DNA of 64,000 bases from Dittrichia graveolens (Eukaryota > Streptophyta > Magnoliopsida > Asterales > Asteraceae). Position 1 is the first letter of the stretch. The number at the start of each line of letters is the position of its first letter. The position numbers and the translations under genes are program-made. The stretch spans positions 9,188,001 to 9,252,000 of the forward strand of contig JARJIL010000003.1 of the NCBI GenBank assembly GCA_038502395.1. Reading direction: 5' to 3'. Shown here piece by piece: positions 11,986-22,700 of this stretch. The notes under the pieces were generated by a model. The model worked only from the letters and a program-made list of their open reading frames with translations, had not been told where the DNA came from and did no database searches.

Positions 11986-12661
11986 GTTCTCTATAAATTT
12001 TAATGGTTAATGGTACCCATTTGACATTTGTAGTGGTCGTGTTTTGAGTTTGATTTTTTAATGCGAATTTGATTATTGAACTGTAAAATATAAGAAGACA
12101 TGCATTAACATGTCGAAAATAAACTATTTTGTGACACTTTTAATGTCTAATACTTCAAAGTAAAAAATAGATTCAATTCTTTAATATTTAACCTATCAAA
12201 ACATACTAAAAATTAAAAATAAAACATAAATACTTGTAACCGATTAAATCCACTGGGAATAAAGTTTATTAATCAAAGCAAGCATATATGATATTTATTA
12301 TGCATAAACTTGGAGTCGTACGGTGAGCATATTGTTTTGTAAAGACTAAAATGATGATAGTATAATACGATGGTAACAAATAATTCTTACTTGATAGCAT
12401 GTTTATTTAAGGGTATTGTATTTACGTATTATGGTAACATCGAATAATTTCTATTAGCAACATATCTACTTTTTTCATTTTTCTTTTTATTTTCTCTATC
12501 AACTCTTTTATTAATTATTATTAAAAATAATTTTTCAAAAGCAATATAATAAGAACACAAAATTCTACTTATAAAATAAAATGATTAAAACATATCATCA
12601 CTTTAGGAATTGTATTGATGTGATGTTGATTGTTGAATTATATTGATATGAGATAGTGTAT

Positions 12662-13562
12662 GGGAAAATACAAAAAAAAATTTATAATTTTGCTATTGTA
12701 TGAATTAACTTTAATTTGTGTATAAAAATACATACAACTTACAAACTTTATCCATTCTATACAATTGGTAATCTGGTAACCATCTTACGATTGTATATAA
12801 TGAACCAAATTTGAAAGTTTTTTGTATTTTTAGGTGCCAAAGTCATTTTATTTTTTGTCAGGTTAACGGTAAGTTACATATTATCATAGGTAACTTGTAT
12901 ACAATAAAACAAATTTATAAGTTGTGTGTATTTTTAGGTAAGGGTGTTCATTGATCGGATAAAACTGAATTACCAAACCGAAACTTTTGGATCGGACTAT
13001 TTGGTTCGGATATTTCGGATTTTTGGATTGGATTTTGATCAAAACCGAATAATTAGTATGCATTTCGGTTTGGTTTTGGTTACCATTATCTAAACCGAAT
13101 AAGAATATATATATATATATATATATATAACACTACTGGAACAAAATAATTCATACGTATCATGTGTATGTTTATTTATAATTTATTATTTTTAGTTATA
13201 TATTTATGTCAAAACTACTAGTCCCACTAGTTATTGTAACTTGGACAACTATATTTTAATCTTTAATAGTATATATATCAAATCTAGTTTTTAAAATATC
13301 TCGACTCTTTAAACATGTATTTATGTAAGAATGAAAACCGAATTGTAAAAACCGATCCAACCGAACTGTAATTTGGATGGTTTGGTTCGGATCTTAAGAT
13401 TGTTTGGATAGATTGGATCTCACTTTTTAAAACCGAAATCCAATTGGATAGGACTAAACCGATCAATCCGAACGTACACCCCTATTTTTAGGTACAAAAT
13501 AAAGTTTGTTACATACAATGACAACATAGGCATAGTTTTTTGTATTTTCGTGCAATTTGCTT
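12662..13562. mobile_element. MULE-like MITE with a nested insertion
   Basis: The element begins GGGAAAATACAAAAAA and ends with TTTTTTGTATTTTCGTGCAATTTGCTT-like inverted sequence. A perfect 9-bp duplication ATAGTGTAT flanks it (12653-12661 and 13563-13571). The repeat copy at 7973-9052 shows the uninterrupted site. Ends and duplication length resemble the MITEs at 28099 and 42599. Without its inner insert it is about 360 bp. Confidence 0.75.
12941..13483. mobile_element. Inner nested MITE (GGGTGTTCATTGATCGGA type)
   Basis: A 543 bp element starts AGGGTGTTCATTGATCGGAT and ends in CCGATCAATCCGAACGTACACCCCT, an imperfect inverted repeat. An 11-bp duplication ATTTTTAGGTA flanks it (12930-12940, 13484-13494). 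It carries AACCGAA/TTCGGTT words near both ends and an AT microsatellite at about 13104-13128. It was inserted into the older element at 12662-13562. Confidence 0.75.
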
Positions 13563-14253
13563 ATAGTGTATTGGTGGGCTAGTGTGTTTTAAAGAAATGT
13601 AAGGATATTTAATAGTATATTGGCTATTTTTAATTACTTAAATTTCAAGAGTTTAAATAAAATAAAGAAGAAAACGTTAAATATATTATAAATTAAACTT
13701 TTTTATTTTAATCTTTAAATTCTTTTTCTTCGTCTCTTCTCTTATTTATAAGTAAGAAGATTTAATAAAAAGAATATGTAATATCTCTTTTACAAAAGAC
13801 TAAAAACAATTATTTGCTTTAATTAGGACGTTTGGGAAATATATATTATCAAGAGAAACAAAAGGAGCCACCAAGAAGATCAAGCAATAAAGGAAAGATG
13901 TCAAATATTACAATCTTCAAAATTTTAGTAATAGTGCATGTTAAATATATTATGTGTAGTGAAAACCGGAGATAGATTATTGTTTTAGAAAACATAAATC
14001 ATGAACCATAACAATTTAATTGAACGGTTATAAAAATTATATGTATTAAAAAAATTATACACGTCTGTTATATTTATCACTTTATACATTTGTTTTTTAA
14101 TATAATTTAAAAGGGAATCATTTTTAAGTTTTTGTGAATTTGAAATAAGTGTCATTTTATCATGCAAGCAATCTCATATTGCATAGTCATGATATATGAA
14201 CGATGAAAATCCATCTTATGTTCCTGTTGATGATTTGCATGATACATGACCTT

Positions 14254-15625
14254 CAGGGCCGGGTTACCCGGGCAACCGTCCAAGACCCATGGCTAGTAGG
14301 GGCCCACGGTTAGTATAGTGTCTTATTTATATGTATATGTAACTAAGTTTATTAAGCTCGAATGTATATAAAGATAGGAAAAAAGACCCAATTTCTTAGT
14401 CACAAAATCTAAAACACAAACTTAGAAATAAAATCTTGAACTCATAGCAACCGCATATGGAGAAAAAGAAAAGTGAAATCAATGTCGGTGCAAACTATAT
14501 GGCTATGAATCAGAAGTCGAGGGCTAGGGAGAGAGTAGAGACGATTGGTCTCATCATTTGTGATTGGTTCTCCTTTTACCCTTATTGATTATTAGTTAAT
14601 TAATTTGTTTTAGAAAATCAAAATAACTTACTTACTTAAGTCACTTGTTAATTGGTTACTTTAAATCATTTGAAATTTAATCACTTGATTTCAACTATCA
14701 AGTTTGTTGGTGTCACTTATTTGAAATCTTGAAACACTTGAAAATTAGCCAAATAGTCTTGATAATAGGTTAATTTTTAATAGTTATTTAGATTATTAGT
14801 TAAATTGGTTATTTGAATCATTTGATACCAAGTCAATTGATATGTTTACTTGAATAGTTGAATCACTTGATATTAAGTTAATCGGTTTGTTTACTTGAAT
14901 ACTTGAATCATTTTATAGTTAATTAATAAATCATATTTACCAAAATGCATTTATCCTATGATTAAAAGAGAAAGAAAAGAGAAGAATTTGAAAACCTAAA
15001 ACCATGAATGAACCAAACGTTCATAAACCATTAGTGAAATGGTTTGGCAGAAAGTTCGTTTATGTTTGTTTCTTCAAAAAATTAAGGAACATGAACAAGA
15101 TTTTTAGTTTGTTTAATGAACAGAGCTCTTGTTCGTTTACTTATGTTCGTGAAATTTGGTTATTTATTCGTTTATATATTGTGTTTTAACAATATTGGAT
15201 TTGGCATTATAGTGTGCGTTTTTTCGTTTACGTTTGTTAATCAATTAAATGAGTGAACAAAAATATTCACGAACTAACCAATCTTTTAAATAGTTAAACA
15301 CAAAAGCTCGTTTGTTTATTGTTTTTGGTTAAAGTTAACGAACAAACACGAACAACTATTTCTGTTCGTTTATTTGTTCGGCTAAAATTAAACAAATGAA
15401 CACGAACAAGCCTTGTTTATGTTCATTCGGTTCATTTACAGCCCTACCTAAAATGATCTCAAAGAAGATTGATTGATTAATTTATAAAAAATTTGAAAAC
15501 CTAAACAATTTAAGTTTTTTATTCAACGTTTTTATATATTTAGTTTGTGTTTATATATTTTAGTACTTTTAGGGGCCCATTGTTTAGTTTTGCCCCGGAC
15601 CCCGAAAATATTTAAGACGGCCCTG
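14254..15625. mobile_element. hAT-type element, non-autonomous
   Basis: Terminal CAGGGCCGGGT and ACGGCCCTG ends with subterminal GGGGCCCA words are characteristic of hAT elements. Flanks are ATGACCTT (14246-14253) and ATGACCTC (15626-15633), an 8-bp duplication with one mismatch. The 1.37 kb interior has no transposase reading frame and carries a nested GTTCG-rich MITE at 15002-15445. Confidence 0.75.
15002..15445. mobile_element. GTTCG-rich MITE, copy 1 (nested in hAT)
   Basis: 444 bp dominated by GTTCGTTTA and its complement, ending GTTCATTCGGTTCATTTACAGCCCT-style; flanked by ACCTAAAA (14994-15001 and 15446-15453). Related copies lie at 25924-26418 and 57935-58460. An ORF starting at 15004 is a by-product of the repeat. 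Confidence 0.7.
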
Positions 15626-16257
15626 ATGACCTCTTATGCTATATTCGATAAGTCTAATGAATAGTGATTGGTGTGGTGACAAGTGATGATCAACAATAGC
15701 GATTATTGGGGCAGGTAGTCATGGCAACAAAGACAAAAGTGACAACGGGGTGATGGTAGTGGCGATGGGTGGCGGCAGTGTGATGGTTGCAACCGATGGT
15801 GGTAGTGATAGTGAAAATGACAATCAATTGTATCAGTCGGTAGTAGACATACACGCACACAGACCAATTACCTCCAATTTAGTAAGAAGCGTATAATGGC
15901 TAATAATTAATTACATCGAGTTAACCAATCAACCAAACATCATAAATCATTATCATTAACATTCCTTTATCTTTTAAAACCCCAAACAAAACACCATGTA
16001 AAAGTATAGATATAAACACTAGAAAAGGTATAATAAGGCTATGTATGTAATTATCCAAAATGACAAAAAGAAACATCGTCTTGAACATGTTACATGTATA
16101 AAGTCAAATGTAGGAGGAAGATAGAAATAAACATTTAACCTAATGGTATTTAATTTATCATCTCAAACAATAATGCCTCCTTAAAGGTTACAACTTTAAT
16201 CAGGTCGATAGGCTACAAGACAAACCAATCATTCAACAACCATCCGACAACCTTACA
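15626..16257. other. Intergenic stretch, no gene
   Basis: Contains a GGTGGCGATGG/GTGGCGGCAG low-complexity patch near 15750-15800 and otherwise unremarkable AT-rich sequence downstream of the protease gene. Confidence 0.5.
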
Positions 16258-16358
16258 TTGACCCGAATGGACTCCGAAACGAAAAACCACTTGAACCTAA
16301 ACATATGAAACCACGATACAGTGACCCGAATGGACTCCAAAACCAGAAACTCCTTGAA
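16258..16358. repeat. Short direct repeat downstream of the protease
   Basis: The word GACCCGAATGGACTCC followed by (G/A)AAAC(G/C)A(G/A)AAA occurs twice, about 61 bp apart (near 16260 and 16321). It lies about 400 bp past the protease stop codon, possibly in or beyond the 3' UTR. No function is evident. Confidence 0.6.
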
Positions 16359-16759
16359 AACAACATGGACCTCCTAACTCGAGTCTTGCCCATTATCTCA
16401 AACCTAAAAGAACACCTGAACGTAAAGATGAAAGTCTCGGTTTTCATCTTTACACAATGTGTCAAAGACTCGAAAGAACTTAGTTTTTGTGTAACCGACT
16501 TTTTGAATCACTGTACGTAACTTTTCATTATAAATAGATTGTGGTTGAAACAAAAGAATAACTTCAACCAGCAATGCCAAGAATGATCCTTTTTTTTTTT
16601 TTGCATTTACATTACCAAAATTTGTCTAAAATCGTTCAAAGGCAAAGTATAGTGTTTTCTTTGCAATTCTGCAAATATGACGATTAGTTTGCAATGAAAA
16701 ATCACGTACCAATGGTTAAAAATGTCATAACTCTTGATCAGTGATTTTGTTTTTACTTT

Positions 16760-19700
16760 TTACCATGGTGAAAAACCAAGAATCACTACTATAACATGGA
16801 GCACAAGTGTTTGAAGAACAATTATGGTTCTTGAAGAACTGCTCTCGTTCAGTTCTCCTCGGAACTCATCCTTACTGGAAGTTATAGAGACATTTACATC
16901 ATTTGAACCTGAAGAACAGATGTTAAGAAGAAAGTATGAGGGAGATTGATAAGATATGGAATAACAGGAATACAAGGGAGAGGATCGATCATGCTTACAA
17001 TCATAATCAGTCCATCCAATTCGTTTCCTTGATAAATCGTAAACAAATATCTTATCTTTAAGAACAAGATCTGCGACCAAGAAAATATAAATTAGAGATC
17101 AAGAAGTAAAGCCTAAACAATAATCTAGGGTGAAAAAATAGGTAGTGCAGGCAGGTTGTCGAATAAAACGAGTAACTTTTTAGTGGCTTGGAGCGCCTTG
17201 CAAACACTTTTTATATTCGTTTCTTTAGAATTTATAATCAGAGTTAATTATATTCTGATCCTTTGATAGAAATTATGGATTAGGTCCCCGGGTCCGATCT
17301 TTTACGGGTTTGGTTCCTCCCAACCCGAACTTGTTACACTAATGGTCACTGGTCAATTTAAAATGACCAAATTGCCCTTACTCCCTTTATTTTTCTCATT
17401 TCTTTTGTTTTTATCTATTTTAGAATATGTAATTTTATTAAAATTGATTTTTTATCTGTGTCTTGCTGTATCAAATTTATCCATTGCGAATCTCTCTCTC
17501 TCTTCCTCACCTAGCTTGGCCATCCACATCTCTCCCTTCTCCAACGAACTTTACTTCAACCAAGGGATCTACGATTTGGTAATCCACTGTCACTCTTCCG
17601 ATTTGGCAACACGGCGGTTCTCCGGCAAGCTTAATCGGTGTTCATCTCTCTGGTACACAACCAAAGACACTAGCCACCGCCAACAACCACAACCACCACC
17701 GTCACCTTCTCCTACGTTGAATCCTGCGTCTGCTCCATTGAATCATCGGTCATTTCATTTTCACCTCCCAACACTTGCATTGTACATATCGTCGACCATC
17801 TCTACTCTTTTCACACATCATCATCCTTTAAAGTTCTTGTTTACGAATAGGCTTAACCCAATTCAGGGTTTCTTTGATGAACAGGTTCATATTTTATTAA
17901 AGATCAGGGCTTTGTTCAGATCTATGTTATCAGGGCGTCGATTTGGTTTTGTTCTTAGTGAAGATTCAAAATCAAGTTCGTGTGTTCTTCAAATGGCATC
18001 TCATAGATCTGGTGAGTGTCATCAAAGAGGGTGGCAAATCGGTGGGAAGATGAGAGGAAGATGGATTCCGATGGCCGATCAATGTATGTGTTGGTCCTTT
18101 CTTAAGGTCAAGAGAGAGTGAGAGGGTGAGTAACAAAGGTTAGCCGGAAATATGGTTGGTCCCCGGAGTAGCAGCCTAGCAGGTTGGTTGGCGATGATGA
18201 GTTTGTATATGAGATTATGAGAGAGTAATAGAGGGAGGTTGCGGGAGACAGTGTTGAAATAATTTTTTATTGTTTTCTATTTTTAAATTTAGATATCCAT
18301 TATTTTTAATATTTAAAAACAACTAAAAATTCAAGAAATTGAATAAAAGATATGAAAAGAGCATGTTAGTCATTTCAAATTAAGAGAGACCAATAACGTA
18401 AGAAAGTCGGGCTAGGAGGGACCAACCCCGTAAAAATTCAAACCCAGAAACTAAATCCATAATTTATATTAAACCACAGGGATAAAAAATGTAATTAACT
18501 CTCCACTCTTATAATTAAGAATTAATTACATTTTCATCCCTGTGGTAATGTGGTTTGGTAGTTTTTAGTTTTTTTACAGTTTTGGTTCCTAACTTTTTAT
18601 TTTTACTGTTTTGGTCCCTAAACAACCAAACCTCTTACAAACTTGGTTCCTAACCAAATTTGAATGACCAAACTACCCTTGCCTTATTAATTTCCTCAAT
18701 TTTAAATTTATTTATTAAATTGTTTTATTAAGATTCCCAATATTCTTTCTTCTCTCAAAACCTTTTAACACACACCTACTCTCTCTATCCTACCCCTATT
18801 TTTATATTCAACCACCATAGACACACACGTTCTCTCTTAGATATAATGTTGTCACCATCATCACTTCCATCGCCACCATCACCAACCACCACCTCTTGCC
18901 ATCATAACCAACTCCAACCACCATCAACCATGAACACCACCACTATCTTCATCCACCATCACCACCACCACCTCCATCTTCAACCACCATTGTTTCCTTC
19001 TTCACCCACTAACACTGCCTCCATCTTCTATCGTCCTTAACCCATCGGGAATAGGGCATCGCCACTGCCATGAATGGTTAGCTCTCCGGCAACCACCTTC
19101 ATTTCCAAAGACCACAACCACCACCTTCTTCATCTTCAAAGACCACACCCACCGATTCCACAACTAAATCGAGACCATGGATCTAGAACACCGGTACACA
19201 AACAATTATCGCCACAATCACAAGCGCAAGATTGAAATCCACCTTTTTTTGGCATTAGATCCGAATCAAAATCATGAATTGGTTAAAACTTCTAGGGTTT
19301 TGTTGTGGTGTGGTTTTCGAAATTTCAAATGAGATCAACTAGATCTACTTTTTTGCGGTGCGGAGAGGCCAGTTGACGCCAGTGGTGTTAAGGATCTGGG
19401 AGATGGGGTGGCTAGCGGTAGTGTGCGGTGGAGTTTTCAAGATCTTGGCGTTGGTGGTTGAGATGAATGATGAAGGCAGTGGTGGTGGTTGAGAGGATGA
19501 TGAAGGAGGTTGTGGTGATGGATGAAGAGGAAGGTAGTGGTGGTGTTAGACCTTGCCGGAAAAGGGATGGCCAGGTGGAGGGCGTGGTGTTGGTGTGGTG
19601 TTCTAGGATGGAGAGAGACGGGTAAGTTAAGGACAGAGAGATGTATTTAACAATATGAATTTTCTTTAATTTAAAAAGTATTAATATTTGAAAATTAAAG

Positions 19701-22700
19701 ACAATGAAGAAATTAATGAGACAGGGGTAATTTGGTGATTCAATTTTGACCAGAGACAAAATGTGTAATAGGTTTGGTCGTATGAGGACCAAAACCGTAA
19801 AAATAAAAAGTTAGGGACTAAAACAGTAAAAACCACTAAACCACAACAACCAAAAATGTAATTAACTCTATAATTAACTAGCATTAAAATGATTGCAAAA
19901 ACCATACTATTACAATAATAGCCTAAACTTTTTTAAATAAAAAACGTATATGTAACACATTTCGGATGACTTTAAACCCTTTGACCTGCACAACCCTCAA
20001 ATGACCCGTTGTACCTAAATGGGTTGTCATCTCTGAGATATGGGAGGTGATATTATGACCACTAAAACATTTATAAAGTACAGTCTTACCCTTTCGTTGT
20101 TGTCTTTTCTTTGTAACTATAGGGTATAACGATTAAATTCATAAATATGAAGTCACATATGGATAATTTTCAAAGGTTTACAATATGATTGGTACACCAC
20201 CTAACTTATCCATTAACCCTAAATACTTTGATAAGTGCATATCTTACCTTTTCATTGGTTCATTTGTTCCTTAATTAAAGGGTATAATGACAAATTTCAA
20301 ATATTCTAAGTTGTATACAAGTAATCGATGGTGTACAAATCACCTCCCTTATGTCATGCCAACTGCCAAAGCTTCTACAGTCAGAAGTCAAAATGATGGA
20401 AAGGGGTCTAAAGGAAAAATGGTCAATTACTAAGTTTCTAAGGTATACCATAGAACTTCTAGATATCTCAAAACATACATAATATTCAGTTAAGAGGTAT
20501 AACAGACAACAGTTGGGAGTCTAAAGGGTAAGAGCATGCTGGTCTCAAGGGCAGAATAGTCTTTTACTACGTATGAAGGTGTAAGATACAAATAAATCAA
20601 TTATTTTTTTCTGAAAGTAGGCGATTTTAAACTGACCTCCAAGAATTGATACCCCATTTTGAACTTTCTGGAAGCCGATACACCATGGTGTACCCCCATC
20701 CTGTAAGCATTTGGTGCAAAGCTTAAAACTTTTTGATTCATTTTCAGCTTAGGGATTTGAGAAACCACACACAAGAAAGTCGGAATTATCCTTTATATCG
20801 ATAAATTCTTTAAGCATTAGGTAAATAAAGAGACAATATTAAGAACACTCACAACAGGATCCCCATGTACAAGATAGTTCTCTGGCTTAAGGATCATGGA
20901 TGCACTGCCAGCAAAGTTCAAAGAAACCTCCGGGAAAATCCCAGTAATGCTGTTTATGAACCCAAAAAAAAGGAGGATTACTTGGATGTCCAAATGACAA
21001 CAGGAATAGACAGGCATTTGGAAGGTACCTTGATGTAACCAAATAACATTGGGTGCCCTTGGAGATAACAGGTGTTGTTAAGTGTGAAACGGCAGAAGTT
21101 ATCTGCACACAAGACACAAACACTTAACACTAAGACGGGTTCAAGAATGATCAAGCATGGAAACAATTTTATGGAGTTATTGATTTCTCATGCAGACATA
21201 CATGGAATTTCACGAAAAAATAAAATAAAATAACAACCTACCTTCACAAGAATGAGCCTTTTTGGACAAAACTTTCCAAGTATACTGATAGTTGTTCACA
21301 CTAACGAATACTCAATTTTTCAAAAATCGGTAACTCTAAACAACTAGTGTTTATTTGGCATTCTTACAAGTATGATGACTAGTTTGCAACATAAAGGCAA
21401 ATACAATAATCTAAATTTTTTTATCAATTTAATCTTGTCAGGGAAATTCAGAGGTGACAAAATCGGCAGTTCGTGCATGTTGATAATGACTTTGACCGAT
21501 TGGATTTAGACCCACCAACAATTTTTTTTATCAAAATTCTATTTATAAATACTGATCACAAAAACAATATTTAATATTGTAAATAAAGATCTAACTTTTT
21601 AATAGAATGAGGAGTTTGTATACATTAGAATACACATTGCATGATATTTCACCAATATTCTTTTTAGCTGCATTTTTATTTGACTTATTAGATCTGCTTG
21701 AGTGCTGGGGATAAACTAAAACCACAATTGACTCAATGTTAGGTAAATCGTATATGCTATCATTTTCTAATGATAGAAAGTCATATGGTAATATTTGCAT
21801 AATCTGAGCTCGCATATTACAAACTAATGAAGTTTATCTTGAATTCTGTGCTTATCATTCTAAAATTCTGTGTCAAGAACCTGAAAAATGACTCTTTTGA
21901 CCAGAAAAGTCAAAAACAGATACCATGATACAGTCTGAAAGAAAATCTAAAACTTACAGCATCAACAAAAGGTTCAAATGCTTCAACAACGAGGTATGTC
22001 AAAGTTGTTCCTGTATCAACAATGGTTCCTCGGTTATCTGTTGTGGTAAAAACAGATGGATCAATTGGCAACATCTGCCCATTGACAGCAATACTCTCTA
22101 AATCCAGATTGTAATGAGGCCTGAAAGTTTGAGATCAGAAACCATTAAACACTTGTCTCGTGTTTTCTAAATAAATAATCACGAAAAATCATAATAAGAC
22201 GACAGCTGCAACATCTGCCCATTGACAACAACACTCTGTAAATCCAGATTTTTAAGCTCATTGTTTTGGTCTACAAAATCCTTATACTCTGTCATAATAG
22301 GAGGGTATTCTGGACAATGCACTAAAAGTCAGAAAATTTACTAAGCTATGCATTTAGCCAAACGCTGCAATTCTCATAGGCTGGAAGGAGCATGAGATTT
22401 AACCAAATAATTTCAACATTTGACTGAGCACATAACTAAGCATTTAACTTAAGTTTAAATATGTAAAACACCCATTGATGACAAAATAGATTAATAGAGG
22501 AATCAAGGGGGCCAAATTCCACAAACGATGCTATCGTTAAATAATGTTTACTAAAGAGAATAAAGATGTCAGTTTGGCTGAGAATGTTGCCAAAGTTTGC
22601 ATTTTTGTTGCCAAAAATGTTGCACTTATTTTGGGACAAAGAGAGTATTCTCCATGCAATGACAATGTGAATTAAAAGAACCAAAAACACATGATTAAAA

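Larger units (their letters stand above)
12054..13975. repeat. Dispersed repeat, copy 2 (with nested insertions)
   Basis: Second copy of the repeat at 7973-9052, lengthened by a 901 bp transposon (12662-13562) that itself carries a 543 bp transposon (12941-13483). Flanking sequence matches copy 1 closely on both sides, including the AAAGGAGCCACCAAGAAG block (about 13859-13880 versus 8939-8960). Confidence 0.75.

Noticed and set aside
7973..13975. Segmental gene duplication
   Set aside because: The two blocks contain no gene, and parts of the same sequence occur at three more places, so a transposon family explains them better.
16760..17080. Separate small gene at the 3' end of the protease
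   Set aside because: The DLVLKDKIFVYDL block is the conserved C-terminus of the protease, and the splice phases match exon 8 across the 3.57 kb intron.
17342..19040. Plus-strand ORFs of 259 and 64 codons as protein genes
   Set aside because: They lie within MULE-like elements inside a protease intron, show no known domain, and the second only translates CCACCA repeats. Kept as transposon content.
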